Assembly (NCBI GenBank): GCA_020445765.1
Contig: JAGRFY010000007.1
Location: forward strand, 1-64,000
Origin: Rhodocyclaceae bacterium
Lineage (GTDB): Bacteria; Pseudomonadota; Gammaproteobacteria; Burkholderiales; Rhodocyclaceae
Reading direction: 5' to 3'
Length of the DNA stretch: 64,000 nt
Both the position numbers and the translations under genes were made by a program. Below the pieces are notes generated by a model, which saw only the letters and a list, made by a program, of their open reading frames with translations, made no database searches and had not been told where the DNA came from. Of this stretch, positions 30,909-40,647 are shown one piece after another. Numbering within the stretch: position 1 is the stretch's first letter; each line of letters begins with the position of its first letter.

Positions 30909-32846
30909 ATGCTCAATCCGTCCGACAGTTTCGTCGCGCTGCAAGTCGCCAACTACCTGCTGACCGCGGGCCTGCTCGTGCATGCCTGGCGCCATGACCG
31001 CAGCCTGTTCTGGGTGATGCCGGCCGCCATCGCCTATGGCTTCGTAATCGAGTATTCACAGGTCTCGAAGGCGGTGCCCCCCTATCACTACACCCAGGCC
31101 CTGGTGGCACTGCCCGGCCCGGTCCCGCTAGGCGTGGTGCTGAGCTGGGGCACCATCCTGTATGCCGTGCTGGCCACGTTGCGCGCGCTGACGGTGCCGA
31201 CCTGGCTGGCGCCGCTGGCTGCAGGCCTGCTCGCCACGACGATCGACTTTGTCTCCGATCCGGCCTATGTCTCGCTCGGATTCTGGGTGTGGGACATGCC
31301 GGGCGAGTGGTTCGGCATACCCTGGACCAATTACGTCGGCTGGTTCGTCATCGTCGCCTGCTTCACTGCCTGGCTCGGCGTCCTGCGCCGGCACGGGCCG
31401 CAGAAAGCGTGGTTCGCGGTGCTCTCGCCGTGGCTTGCGCTGCCACTGGCGTTCGGCTGCTTCGTCGCCTTCATGCTCGGCTACCTGTGGCTCCAGTCCC
31501 GCGCGGCGATCGATCCGTCTTCGCTGGTCGCCCTGGTGTTCGCGTCGGCGCTGCTGCCGGTGCTGGCGAGACTGCGGCGCTTCTCCGGTGGCCGGCCGCT
31601 GTCGCTGCCGGTTCTGGCGGCACCGCTCTTTCTCTATGCCACCTCGCTGCTGATCCTGTTCGTCGGCGGTCTGCATCGGCGTCAGCCGGAGCTGGCCGTC
31701 GTGATGCCGGCCTTTTCGCTGCTGGGCCTGGCCGGTTTCCTCTGGCCCTACCGCTTCGGCGAGGGCCTGCGGCGGATCGGCGATGCCGTCGCCAGTGGCA
31801 TCCAGTTGTCGCGGCGGGCCCTGGTCGGCCTGCTGCTGCTGGCCGCCGCCGGCGGCGCGGGACTGGCCGCGCTGGGCCCGGACAAAGGCCTGATCGGTCC
31901 AGTCGTGCTGCCGTCGGACGACGCCTTCCTGCCGAGCCAGGACGTGCAGTGGTGGTACTGGACCGGCCACCTCGAGTCGGAAGAAGGGCGTCGCTTCGGT
32001 TTCGAGGTGGTGTTCTTCAGTTTCGACAGCTTCGCGTTCATGCGGGACCAGCTGGTGCAGGTGGCGATCACCGATGTCGACGACGACAGCTTTCATTTCT
32101 CGGAGCATCTCGAGTTCCATCTGCCTGCCCGCAGCAGCGGTCGCTTCGATCTGAGCGCCGGCAAGGGCGACATCATTCGCGCGGTCGGCGACGACCGCAT
32201 CGACCGGCTGCACAGCGAGGTCGATGGCTACGTGCTGGATCTCGAACTGGATGCGTCCAAGCCGCCGGCGCTCCACTACGGGGGCGATGCCCATCCGTAT
32301 CGCTTCGGCGGCTATACCTACTATTACTCACGGGTTAGCATGAAGACTCGCGGCACGTTGAGCTTCGGCGGCAAGACCTACAAGGTGTCGGGCAGCAGCT
32401 GGTTCGATCGCCAGTACGGCGAGCTCTACCAGGCGATCGTCAAGGGCTGGCAGTGGTTCGCGATCGAGCTCGACGACAATCGGCAGATCATGCTGTACGA
32501 CATTCTCGGCAGCGAGAACCGTGTCGAACGATCCGGGTCGATCACCGACGCTGCCGGCAATACGCGCCCGATTGCCGGGCACCAGTTCAAGGTCGAGGTC
32601 CTGGGCAAGTGGCGCAGCCCGCATACCGGCTGCGTCTATCCGTCGGGATGGCGCGTGCAGCTCGATGGCGAGACCTTCGAGGTCGAGCCGATGGTCAAGG
32701 ACCAGGAGTTGAGGGCGAAGCATGGCTTCTGGCCAGGGCCCGAGTATTGGGAAGGTGCGGCCACGGTCGGCGGTGCGGCCGCCGGCAAGGCCTATGTCGA
32801 ACTGAACGGATTCTGCAGGGGCGCCGAGGGGACGCTGGAGTTCTGA
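30909..32846 (+). CDS. CruF/DUF422 membrane domain fused to CrtC/AttH lipocalin-like domain
   Basis: 645 residues with two recognisable parts. Residues 1-330 contain about ten transmembrane helices; the first half matches the carotenoid-synthesis DUF422/CruF family (TIDFVSDPAYVSLGFWVWDM followed by GIPWTNYVGWFVIV, residues about 112-150). Residues about 335-645 match the CrtC/AttH lipocalin-like family (QWWYWTGHL, GSSWFDRQYGELY, GWQWFAIELDD, YPSGWRVQL, PEYWEGAA, YVELNGF). CruF and CrtC are unrelated families that both hydrate carotenoid ends. No other carotenoid gene is present, so another lipid substrate is possible. The frame is open upstream to 30732 inside the receptor gene; ATG 30909 is preferred. 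Confidence 0.85.
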   Translation: MLNPSDSFVALQVANYLLTAGLLVHAWRHDRSLFWVMPAAIAYGFVIEYSQVSKAVPPYHYTQALVALPGPVPLGVVLSWGTILYAVLATLRALTVPTWLAPLAAGLLATTIDFVSDPAYVSLGFWVWDMPGEWFGIPWTNYVGWFVIVACFTAWLGVLRRHGPQKAWFAVLSPWLALPLAFGCFVAFMLGYLWLQSRAAIDPSSLVALVFASALLPVLARLRRFSGGRPLSLPVLAAPLFLYATSLLILFVGGLHRRQPELAVVMPAFSLLGLAGFLWPYRFGEGLRRIGDAVASGIQLSRRALVGLLLLAAAGGAGLAALGPDKGLIGPVVLPSDDAFLPSQDVQWWYWTGHLESEEGRRFGFEVVFFSFDSFAFMRDQLVQVAITDVDDDSFHFSEHLEFHLPARSSGRFDLSAGKGDIIRAVGDDRIDRLHSEVDGYVLDLELDASKPPALHYGGDAHPYRFGGYTYYYSRVSMKTRGTLSFGGKTYKVSGSSWFDRQYGELYQAIVKGWQWFAIELDDNRQIMLYDILGSENRVERSGSITDAAGNTRPIAGHQFKVEVLGKWRSPHTGCVYPSGWRVQLDGETFEVEPMVKDQELRAKHGFWPGPEYWEGAATVGGAAAGKAYVELNGFCRGAEGTLEF

Positions 32847-32891
32847 ACGCCGGGCAGCGGCGGCGGACGCGGCCCCGGCCCTTGGATAGGA

Positions 32892-33488
32892 GTGGCATTG
32901 GACCGGTCCGCGTGGCCCTGGCCGAGACGCATCGCCCTGGTGCTGGCGATCATCGTGTCGTTGGCGGCGTCGTCGTGGCTTGGCGCGATCGCCGCCGACG
33001 AGCATGACGCACGTCGTCTGGCCGTCGGCATCAACCTGTTCCCGGCGGTGCTCGCGGCCGATCAGGACATCGCCGCGAAGCGCAGGGGCTCGGAGCCGCT
33101 GCGAGTGCTGCTGATTCATCGCGACGAAGGCGCCCTGGTCGAGGAACTGGCGGCGACGCTGCGCGACAAGCGGGCGATCCGCGGCATTCCGCTCGAAGTC
33201 GAGATCGTGGCGGTCGACAATCTGGCCGCTTTCGAAGGTGCCCGGGCTGCCGGATTGTTCGTCGCCCAGCGGCTGGGCGACGACATCACCACGATCCTCA
33301 ATTTCAGCCGCCGCCATCACCTGCTGAGCTTCTCCCCGTTCGAAGGCGACGTCGAGCGCGGCGTCGTCGCCGGCATGGCGGTCAGCGACCGCGTGATGCC
33401 CTATGTCAATGTGGACGCGATCTCCGCGTCCGGCCTGCGGATCAAGCCCTTCTTCCTCAAGATCGCGGAGCGCTATGAAAGGCATTGA
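32892..33488 (+). CDS. YfiR-like periplasmic protein
   Basis: 198 residues beginning with a hydrophobic export signal ([22 protein letters not shown]). The mature part ([20 protein letters not shown] ... [11 protein letters not shown] ... [20 protein letters not shown] ... [20 protein letters not shown]) follows the YfiR/DUF4154 plan, especially the closing N-x(7-9)-GLRI-x-x-x-x-LK-A motif. In Pseudomonas YfiR is a periplasmic repressor of a diguanylate cyclase. This copy lacks cysteines, unlike redox-sensitive YfiR. The start is uncertain: GTG 32892 or TTG 32898 (AGGAG 5 bases upstream). The 3' end overlaps the kinase gene by 14 bases. Confidence 0.75.
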   Translation: MALDRSAWPWPRRIALVLAIIVSLAASSWLGAIAADEHDARRLAVGINLFPAVLAADQDIAAKRRGSEPLRVLLIHRDEGALVEELAATLRDKRAIRGIPLEVEIVAVDNLAAFEGARAAGLFVAQRLGDDITTILNFSRRHHLLSFSPFEGDVERGVVAGMAVSDRVMPYVNVDAISASGLRIKPFFLKIAERYERH

Positions 33489-36240
33489 GCGACTCCGCAT
33501 ACGCAGGCGCCCGCCCGCCGGCGTCTCCGTGACCGCGCTGTTCCTCGGTCTCGGAGCCTGCCTGGCGGCCTTCCTCGCGTACTACTGGTTTGCCGTGCTG
33601 GCACCCCAGCTCGATGCCAATGCACGCGCCAACGCTACGGCGCTGGCCAATTCGCAGGCCCAGATCATTGCCGACGCGCTCTCCGGCAGCGACCCGGAGA
33701 AGACCCACCGACGACTGGCGGGCATCATGGACGAGATCCTGATCGCCCGCGAGCCGACCAGTGGCGAGCCGATGTTCACGGCCCTGCGTACCGAGATCGA
33801 CTATGAAGCGGTGCGCATGCCGGCCGGCTCGCTCGACGTCAGCAAGACGAGCAGCGCGTGCCGGGACTGCCTCGACATCGACGTGCCGCTCTATGCCCGG
33901 ACCAGCCGCGAACTGCTCGGCATCGCGCATTTCAGGGCCAATCTGCTGTTCGTGCGCGAGCTCAAGCGCGACGTGCGCGACAAATTGTCCGTCGGGGCCG
34001 CGCTGCTGCTGGTGGTCATGGGCGGCATCTGGTGGGCGGTGGTCAATCTGCTGCGCAACATCGCGCGCAGCGAGCGCAACCTGCGCGCGGTGTTCGAGGC
34101 GGCGCCGGTGCCGATGATGCTGGTTCGTCATCGTGACGGCCGCATCGCGCGCGGCAATCGGGCCGCGGCCGAACTGCTCGCCGTGCGTCAGCTGGACCTC
34201 GACGGCGCCACGCCTGCCGAGTTTCATCGGCGCACCGCCGACGAAGCGGCGCTATTCGGTCCTGCAGCCGGCCAGGGCAGGGTCGACGGGCGCGAAGCCG
34301 AGATCCAGGATCGTTCCGGTCGGCATCACTGGGTGCTGGTGTCGTCGCATCCGATCGACTATTTCGACGAACCGGCCCACATCGCGAGCTACGCCGAGAT
34401 CACCGCGCTGAAGGAGGTGCAGCGGCAACTGACCGAGGCCCGCGACGCCGCCGAGGAGGCGACCCGCGCCAAGGGGCTGTTCGTCGCCAACATGAGCCAT
34501 GAAATCCGCACACCGCTCAATGCGGTACTCGGCTTCTGCCATCTTGCGGAACGCACCCGGCTCGACGACAAGCAGCGGAACTATCTGCGCAACATCAGGA
34601 AGGCCACCGACTCGCTGCTGGCGATCATCAACAACATTCTCGATTTCTCGAAGCTCGATGCCGGCAAGCTCGAGCTCGACCAGGTCGACTTCAGCCTGCG
34701 CGCGATCGTCGGTGATGTCGTCGAAATGTTCTCGGTGATCGCCGATCAGCAGGGTCTCGCGCTGACGCACGAAATAGCACCGGCGGTGCCCGACGGCGTG
34801 CGCGGTGACCCGCAGCGCATCAAGCAGATCCTGATCAACCTGATCGGCAATGCGCTCAAGTTCACGGAAGATGGCGGCGTTCGTCTGACGCTGGCGCTCG
34901 ATGCCGCGGCACCGGACGACATCTGCTTGTTGTTCGAGGTCAGCGACAGCGGCATCGGCATCGAAGAAGCGGCGATCCCCGAACTTTTCCAGTCCTTTAC
35001 CCAGGCCGACAGCTCGACCACCCGGCGCTACGGCGGCACCGGCCTCGGCTTGGCGATCTGTCGCAATCTGGTCGGCATGATGGGTGGTCAGATCGGCGTG
35101 CGAAGCCGACCGGGCGCGGGCAGTACCTTCTGGTTCACGCTGCACCTCGGCCTGGCGAAGTGCGCAGCGATCGCGGCGACCGACGACGGGCCGTCGGAGA
35201 TCGATGCGACGCCTTTCGCCAGGGCCAGGGTGCTGGTGGTCGAGGACAATCTGATCAATCAGCGCATCATGCGCGAACTGCTGAACGAAACCGGACTCGA
35301 CGTGACGATCGCAGGCGACGGTCTCGAGGCGCTAGAAGTGATCCGAAGACAGGCGTTCGATCTGGTGCTGATGGATCTGCAGATGCCGCGCATGGACGGC
35401 TACCAGACAACGGCGGAGATTCGTGAGCACCACGACCGGCTGAGCCTGCCGATCGTCGCGATGACGGCGCATGGGCGTGACGAGGATCGCGAGAAGTGCC
35501 TGGCCGCCGGCATGAACGACCACTTAAGCAAGCCGGTCGATCCGGCCCGGTTGGTGCAGGCCCTGCGCCAGTGGCTGGGTGATGCCGTGATCGATACGCC
35601 CGGCCCGGTGGCCATCTCCGTCAATCCCGTGGTGCCGGAGCTGCCCGGTGTCGATATGGCGGCCGGTCTCGGTCGTGCGGGCAACAAGCCGGCACTCTAT
35701 CTCAGCCTGCTGCGGGACTTCCACAAGGACCACGCCGCCAGCCTTTCGCGAATCCGCGAGGCCTGTGCCGGCGGGCGGCGCGAGAGCGCCGTGCGCATGG
35801 TCCACAATCTCAAGGGCACCGCCGGCAACCTCGGCGCGCGCGAGCTCGAACGTCGCCTGGCCCGGGTCGAACGGGCGCTGGCTGGCCACGCCAGCCTCGA
35901 CCATGCCCTCGACGATGCCGACAGCGAACTCGACCAGTTGATCTCGGCGATCGCGGCTCTCGGTGCCGACACCTCGACCGCGACGCCGGCCGGCCGGCCC
36001 GATGTCCTGCGCGGCGCGTCGCTGATCGAAAGTCTCAGGGTGGCACTGCGCAGTGGCAGCTTCCAGTCCGTGCATTTGCTCGAACCGCTGGCTGCGGCGC
36101 TGGGCGGGCAATGCCGGCAGACCTTCGTGATTCTCGCGGAACAGGTGCAGACCTTCGACTTCGACCGTGCCGAGCGCACGCTGATGCGGCTGGCAGCGGA
36201 GTTTGCCGAGGCGACCGGGAAAATCGACCATGACCAATGA
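33475..36240 (+). CDS. Hybrid sensor histidine kinase with receiver and HPt domains
   Basis: 921 residues. TM1 (about 17-42), a periplasmic sensor domain (43-175) containing a C-x-x-C pair (C129, C132), TM2 (about 176-196), PAS (about 205-315), HisKA with H342 in [13 protein letters not shown], HATPase_c ([20 protein letters not shown]), receiver with D634 in [12 protein letters not shown], and a C-terminal HPt with H777 in [12 protein letters not shown]. This is a full internal phosphorelay (H-D-H). Its last codons overlap the next gene, a GGDEF response regulator, by 11 bases, so that protein is the likely phosphate acceptor. The start ATG 33475 lies inside the YfiR-like gene. Confidence 0.93.
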   Translation: MKGIERLRIRRRPPAGVSVTALFLGLGACLAAFLAYYWFAVLAPQLDANARANATALANSQAQIIADALSGSDPEKTHRRLAGIMDEILIAREPTSGEPMFTALRTEIDYEAVRMPAGSLDVSKTSSACRDCLDIDVPLYARTSRELLGIAHFRANLLFVRELKRDVRDKLSVGAALLLVVMGGIWWAVVNLLRNIARSERNLRAVFEAAPVPMMLVRHRDGRIARGNRAAAELLAVRQLDLDGATPAEFHRRTADEAALFGPAAGQGRVDGREAEIQDRSGRHHWVLVSSHPIDYFDEPAHIASYAEITALKEVQRQLTEARDAAEEATRAKGLFVANMSHEIRTPLNAVLGFCHLAERTRLDDKQRNYLRNIRKATDSLLAIINNILDFSKLDAGKLELDQVDFSLRAIVGDVVEMFSVIADQQGLALTHEIAPAVPDGVRGDPQRIKQILINLIGNALKFTEDGGVRLTLALDAAAPDDICLLFEVSDSGIGIEEAAIPELFQSFTQADSSTTRRYGGTGLGLAICRNLVGMMGGQIGVRSRPGAGSTFWFTLHLGLAKCAAIAATDDGPSEIDATPFARARVLVVEDNLINQRIMRELLNETGLDVTIAGDGLEALEVIRRQAFDLVLMDLQMPRMDGYQTTAEIREHHDRLSLPIVAMTAHGRDEDREKCLAAGMNDHLSKPVDPARLVQALRQWLGDAVIDTPGPVAISVNPVVPELPGVDMAAGLGRAGNKPALYLSLLRDFHKDHAASLSRIREACAGGRRESAVRMVHNLKGTAGNLGARELERRLARVERALAGHASLDHALDDADSELDQLISAIAALGADTSTATPAGRPDVLRGASLIESLRVALRSGSFQSVHLLEPLAAALGGQCRQTFVILAEQVQTFDFDRAERTLMRLAAEFAEATGKIDHDQ

Positions 36241-37162
36241 CAAACCACGCGTTCTGATCGTCGACGACGAACGTTCGAACATCAATATTCTGGGCAATCT
36301 GCTCGAAGCCGAGTGCGAAGTGGTGGTCGCCACCGACGGCGCCTCGGCGCTGCGCCGCGCGTCGGCGGCGGACAAGCCCGACCTGATCCTGCTCGACGTG
36401 ATGATGCCGGACATGGACGGCTACGAGGTGTGCAAGCGTCTGAAGGAAGATGCCGCGACGCGCGACATTCCGGTGATCTTCATCACCGCAATGGGTGAAG
36501 AGGACGACGAGGAGCAGGGCCTGTCGGTCGGTGCCGTCGACTACGTGACCAAGCCGTTTTCATCGGCGATCCTGAAGATGCGCATTCGGACGCACGTCGA
36601 ACTGAAGCGCCTGCGTGATCACTGGCAGCGCTTGTCCACGGTGGATGCGCTGACCCAGGTCGCCAACCGTCGGCGCTTCGACGAGGCATTGGAGGGCGCG
36701 TGGCGCCGTGCCGTTCGCGACCAGCAGCCGCTGGCGCTGATCATGGCCGACATCGACCACTTCAAGGCCTTTAACGATCACCATGGCCACCCGGCCGGTG
36801 ACGCCTGCCTGCGACGCGTCGCGGCCGCGATGGAAGGCGAGGTGCGGCGCGTCGGCGACCTGCTGGTGCGCTACGGCGGCGAGGAGTTCGCCTGCCTGAT
36901 GCCCGGGGTGGACGTCGATGGCGCCGAGGCGGTGGCCCGCCGCATGTGTCAGGCGGTGCACGGTCTCGGCATGGCCAACGAACATCCGGACGTGCTGGCG
37001 CCGGTCAGCATCAGCGTCGGCGTCGCGGCGGTGATTCCGACCAGCGAACACGGACCGCAGGTTCTGGTGACCGAAGCCGACCGCCAGCTCTACGATGCCA
37101 AGCGTGGCGGCCGCAATCGCCTTTGCGTGGCCGCCGCCGCAATTGTGGCGCGACGCGACTGA
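36230..37162 (+). CDS. Response regulator with GGDEF diguanylate cyclase domain
   Basis: 310 residues. The receiver domain (1-125) has D56 in [15 protein letters not shown] and the Lys in VDYVTKPFS. The GGDEF domain (about 145-305) has the active-site motif GGEEF at about 216-220, [19 protein letters not shown], and the C-terminal [13 protein letters not shown]. There is no RxxD inhibitory-site motif five residues before GGEEF that I can see (the residues there are LLVRY). It should make c-di-GMP when phosphorylated, resembling WspR/PleD. Last gene of the five-gene cluster; the next gene is convergent, 8 bases away. Confidence 0.93.
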   Translation: MTNDKPRVLIVDDERSNINILGNLLEAECEVVVATDGASALRRASAADKPDLILLDVMMPDMDGYEVCKRLKEDAATRDIPVIFITAMGEEDDEEQGLSVGAVDYVTKPFSSAILKMRIRTHVELKRLRDHWQRLSTVDALTQVANRRRFDEALEGAWRRAVRDQQPLALIMADIDHFKAFNDHHGHPAGDACLRRVAAAMEGEVRRVGDLLVRYGGEEFACLMPGVDVDGAEAVARRMCQAVHGLGMANEHPDVLAPVSISVGVAAVIPTSEHGPQVLVTEADRQLYDAKRGGRNRLCVAAAAIVARRD

Positions 37163-37170
37163 CAGCCGCT

Positions 37171-37692
37171 TCAGCCCCGCATTCTCGCCTCGGCGGCCTC
37201 GAGATCCCGCACGTAATAGAGGAAATCCATCTCGGGCGCCGGCGCGCCGAGGCGGGTTGCCACCGCCGAGATCTGCCCGCGGTGATGGATGAAATGGCCC
37301 ATCAGATGCACCAGCACGTCGCGTACGCCGCTGCGGGTGTGGGCGCCACCGAGGCGGTGGTAGCTGATCTCGTCATCGATGAAGCCCGGGTCGCGGGCAC
37401 CGAGCCAGTGGCCGAGATCGCGCAGCGACTGCTGCAGATCATGCTTGAGCCGGCTCCAGTCGCCTTGCCGAATGGTATGGAAGTCAGCCGTGGCGTCGCG
37501 ACCTGCGAGGCGCGCTGCCCACAGGTCGAGGACCACGTGCAGATGATCCACGGTGTGGTGGATGCTCGGAAAGAAGAGCCCTTCGGGGCGGGTCAGCGCG
37601 TCCGGCTCTAGACCGCTCAGGCATTCGAACAGGATCTGGTTTGCCCAGATCTGATAGTCGATCTGGGTTTCGAAATGGTTCTTCCAGTCCAC
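37171..37692 (-). CDS. DinB-family protein
   Basis: 173 residues, a four-helix bundle of the DinB/YfiT metal-binding family: FETQIDYQIWANQILFECL at the start, SIHHTVDHLHVVLDLWAARL with the first metal histidine, and LVHLMGHFIHHRGQISAVATRLG with the paired histidines near the C-terminus. These three histidines usually bind a divalent metal; many members are thiol transferases. The start is GTG at 37692, with a strong AAAGGAGG site 6-7 bases upstream, rather than the longer frame reaching 37845. Confidence 0.87.
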   Translation of the reverse strand: MDWKNHFETQIDYQIWANQILFECLSGLEPDALTRPEGLFFPSIHHTVDHLHVVLDLWAARLAGRDATADFHTIRQGDWSRLKHDLQQSLRDLGHWLGARDPGFIDDEISYHRLGGAHTRSGVRDVLVHLMGHFIHHRGQISAVATRLGAPAPEMDFLYYVRDLEAAEARMRG

Positions 37693-37860
37693 CTCTGTCC
37701 TCCTTTGCCGCCAATCGTTGCATTCTAATGCCAGCGGCCGGCGCTTACCCGCTTTGCCGGGTCTGGACCTTGCCGACAATGCAACAGGGTGTGCCGTCGG
37801 CAATATGGCCGCCATTGCGGTGATAGTCTGGCGCCATCGTCGCAAGCCGCGGAGGAAATC

Positions 37861-38538
37861 ATGCGATCGCTCGTCAAACTGCTGGCGGTGTTGCTCGTCA
37901 GCGCACCGGCCTGGGCGCTGAACTTGTCCGACTTCACCCAGGGCGAGGCGACCGGCGGCCTCAAGGAGGCACTGACCCAGGGCGCTGGCAAGGCGGTCGA
38001 CTTGCTGGGCCGCGAAGGCGGCTTCATGGACAACCCCAAGGTGCGCATTGCGCTGCCCGAGATCCTCGCCAAGTCCGAGCCGCTGCTGCGCACGATGGGC
38101 AAGGGCGATCAGCTCGACAAGCTGGTGGCGACGATGAACCGTGCCGCCGAGGAGGCAGTGCCGAAGGCCCGGCCGCTGCTGATGGACGCGGTCAAGGAGA
38201 TGAGCGTCGACGATGCCAAGCAGATCCTCTCCGGCGGCGACGATTCGGTGACCCGCTACTTCAAGGAGAAGACCGCCGGCAAACTCGCCGAACTGTTCGA
38301 ACCTGCGGTCAAGCAGAGCACCGACAGTCTCTCGGTATCCAAGACCTACAACAAACTGGCCGGAAAGGGCGCTGGCTTCGGCCTGTTGAAGGAAGAGGAC
38401 GCCAAGGTCGAGAGCTATGTCACCCGCAAGGCCCTCGACGGTCTCTATCTGATGATCGCCGAGCAGGAGAAAGCAATTCGCAAGGATCCGGTCGGTGCCG
38501 CCGGCGCGCTCGCCAAGAAGGTGTTTGGCGCACTCTAG
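37861..38538 (+). CDS. DUF4197 exported protein
   Basis: 225 residues with a signal peptide (SLVKLLAVLLVSAPAWA, cleavage before LNLSD). The mature protein is helical and matches DUF4197: GLKEALTQGAGKAVDLLG, GGFMDNPKVRIALPEIL, MNRAAEEAVPKARPLLMDAV, then TRYFKEKT and KALDGLYLMIAEQEKAIRKDP. Function unknown; members are periplasmic. GGAGGA lies just before ATG 37861. A hairpin terminator follows the stop. Confidence 0.88.
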   Translation: MRSLVKLLAVLLVSAPAWALNLSDFTQGEATGGLKEALTQGAGKAVDLLGREGGFMDNPKVRIALPEILAKSEPLLRTMGKGDQLDKLVATMNRAAEEAVPKARPLLMDAVKEMSVDDAKQILSGGDDSVTRYFKEKTAGKLAELFEPAVKQSTDSLSVSKTYNKLAGKGAGFGLLKEEDAKVESYVTRKALDGLYLMIAEQEKAIRKDPVGAAGALAKKVFGAL

Positions 38539-38563
38539 AGCGGGCGCCGTCGATTACAATAGG

Positions 38564-38594
38564 CGATGCCGCCCTCGGGCGGCATCGTCGTTTT
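38564..38594 (+). terminator. Terminator after the DUF4197 gene
   Basis: CGATGCCGCC (38564-38573) pairs perfectly with GGCGGCATCG (38578-38587) around a CTCG loop; TCG then TTTT (38591-38594) follow. The stem sits 25 bases after the stop codon and just before the rep start. It argues against any rep start upstream of 38611, because such a start would place the terminator inside the gene. Confidence 0.75.
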
Positions 38595-38610
38595 CACTGT
38601 CGGCCCCCAC

Positions 38611-40596
38611 ATGTCCGCCCAGCTCAACGCGCCCCAGCGCGAAGCCATTCGCTACCTAGACGGTCCGTGCCTGGTGCTCGCCGGCGCCGGCAGCGGCAAG
38701 ACGCGGGTGATCACCCATAAGATCGCCTATCTGGTCGGCGAATGCGGCATCAACCCGGCCAACATCGCCGCCATCACCTTCACCAACAAGGCGGCCAAGG
38801 AAATGCAGGAACGGGTCTCCGGACTGCTCGGCGGGCGTTCCGGCAAGGGCTTGACGGTCTGCACCTTCCACGCCCTCGGCGTGCGCATCGTGCGCCAGGA
38901 GGCGAAGCATTGCGGCCTCAAGCCCCAGTTCTCGATCCTCGATGCATCGGACACCGTGCAGGTCGTCACCGACGTCAGTGGCAATGTGGACAAGGCGCGC
39001 GCGCGCGCCCTGCAATGGCAGATCTCGGCCTGGAAGAACGCGCTGGTCAGCCCCGAGCAGGCGGCCCAACTCGCCGACAACGAACTGGCCGCCGCCGCCG
39101 CGAAGATCTACCCGCACTACCAGCGCACGCTGCGCGCCTACCAAGCCGTCGATTTCGACGACCTGATCGGGCTGCCGGTACACCTGTTCGAGAATCATCC
39201 CGAGGTGCGCGAGCGCTGGCAGAGCCGCCTGCGCTACCTGCTGATCGACGAATACCAGGACACCAACCGCGCCCAGTATCGGCTGTTGAAGGCGCTTGCC
39301 GACGTGCGCGGCGCCTTTACCGCGGTTGGTGACGACGACCAGGCGATTTACGCCTGGCGCGGGGCCGACGTCGAGAACCTGCGCCAGCTCTCGGTGGACT
39401 GGCCGCGGCTGAAGATCATCAAGCTCGAGCAGAACTACCGCTCCAGCACGCGCATCCTGAACGCCGCCAACACCGTCATCGCCTTCAACCAGAAGCTGTT
39501 CGACAAGCGGCTGTGGTCCGATCTTGGCGCCGGCGAAGAGATCACCGTATGGTCGGCTGGCGACCCGGAGCGCGAAGCCGAGTCGGTCGCGATGAAGATT
39601 GCCGGTCACCGTTTCGAGCGCCGCGGCAAGTATTCCGACTATGCGGTGCTGTACCGGGGCAACCACCAGGCGCGGCTGATCGAGCAGCAACTGCGCAACC
39701 ACAAGATCCCCTACAGTCTCTCCGGCGGTCAGAGCTTCTTCGAGCGGGCCGAGATCAAGGACCTGTGCGCCTACCTGCGGCTGCTGGTCAATGCCGACGA
39801 CGATCTCGCCTTCATCCGCGCGATCACGACGCCGCGCCGCGGCATCGGCCCGGCCACCATCGAGACCCTCGGGCGCTACGCCGGCGAGCGCCACGCCAGC
39901 CTGTTTGTCGCCGCGCGCGAGGAAGGGGCGAGCGCGCACCTGAATGCGCGCCAGCTCGAGCCGGTGCGCGAATTCTGCGCCTTCGTAGATCGCCTCGCCT
40001 GGCGCGCGCCGCGGGAGCCAGCCGCTCGCCTGCTGGACGAACTGCTGGCCGAAATCGACTACCAAGCCTGGCTGTTCAATTCCTGCGACGAACGCGAGGC
40101 CGAGAGCAAGTGGAGCAACGTATCCGACTTCGTCGCCTGGCTCGGCCGCAAGGGCGAGGAAGACGGCAAGAGCCTGATCGAGCTGACCCAGACCATCGCG
40201 CTGATAAGCCTGCTCGACAAGGACGACGAGAACTTCGACGGCGTCCAGTTGGCGACGCTGCATGCCGCCAAGGGGCTGGAATTCAAGCACGTCTTCCTGA
40301 TCGGCGTCGAGGAGGGCCTGCTGCCCCACCAGAGCTCGATCGACGAAGACAAGATCGAGGAGGAGCGCCGGCTGATGTATGTGGGCATCACCCGCGCCCA
40401 GCGCAGCCTGCAGGTCAGCTGGTGCGAACGCCGCAAGTCCGGCCGCGATCTGCGCAACTGCGAGCCGTCGCGCTTCATCGAGGAGATGGGCAGCGATGGC
40501 GTGCGGGTCGGCGGCGGCCGGCGCGCCGAGCCGGTGAGCCGCGAGGAGGGGCGCGCCAAGCTCGCCAGCCTGCGGGCGATGCTGGGCTCCGGCTGA
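38611..40596 (+). CDS. rep: ATP-dependent DNA helicase Rep
   Basis: Superfamily 1A 3'-5' helicase that clears protein roadblocks at replication forks. 661 residues. Helicase motifs are LNAPQREAIRYLDGP (Q motif), LAGAGSGKTRVIT (Walker A), AITFTNKAAKEM (Ia), LLIDEYQDTNRAQY (Walker B), VGDDDQAIYAWRGA (III), LEQNYRS (IV), VQLATLHAAKGLEFKHVFLIG (V) and EERRLMYVGITRAQ (VI). It is shorter than UvrD and lacks a Tudor-like tail, which suits Rep. Start at ATG 38611 from the conserved MSAQLNAPQREA beginning. Confidence 0.93.
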   Translation: MSAQLNAPQREAIRYLDGPCLVLAGAGSGKTRVITHKIAYLVGECGINPANIAAITFTNKAAKEMQERVSGLLGGRSGKGLTVCTFHALGVRIVRQEAKHCGLKPQFSILDASDTVQVVTDVSGNVDKARARALQWQISAWKNALVSPEQAAQLADNELAAAAAKIYPHYQRTLRAYQAVDFDDLIGLPVHLFENHPEVRERWQSRLRYLLIDEYQDTNRAQYRLLKALADVRGAFTAVGDDDQAIYAWRGADVENLRQLSVDWPRLKIIKLEQNYRSSTRILNAANTVIAFNQKLFDKRLWSDLGAGEEITVWSAGDPEREAESVAMKIAGHRFERRGKYSDYAVLYRGNHQARLIEQQLRNHKIPYSLSGGQSFFERAEIKDLCAYLRLLVNADDDLAFIRAITTPRRGIGPATIETLGRYAGERHASLFVAAREEGASAHLNARQLEPVREFCAFVDRLAWRAPREPAARLLDELLAEIDYQAWLFNSCDEREAESKWSNVSDFVAWLGRKGEEDGKSLIELTQTIALISLLDKDDENFDGVQLATLHAAKGLEFKHVFLIGVEEGLLPHQSSIDEDKIEEERRLMYVGITRAQRSLQVSWCERRKSGRDLRNCEPSRFIEEMGSDGVRVGGGRRAEPVSREEGRAKLASLRAMLGSG

Positions 40597-40618
40597 GCAC
40601 CGGCCGCGTGCTGCGGTA

Positions 40619-40637
40619 ACCGGGCCGCCGGCCCGGT
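40619..40637. terminator. Hairpin between convergent rep and cytochrome c genes
   Basis: ACCGGGCC (40619-40626), loop GCC, GGCCCGGT (40630-40637): an 8-bp perfect, all but AT-capped GC stem in the 51 bases between two convergent stop codons. There is no T-run on either strand, so its role as a two-way terminator is only suggested by position. Confidence 0.45.
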
Positions 40638-40647
40638 CATGGCATGC

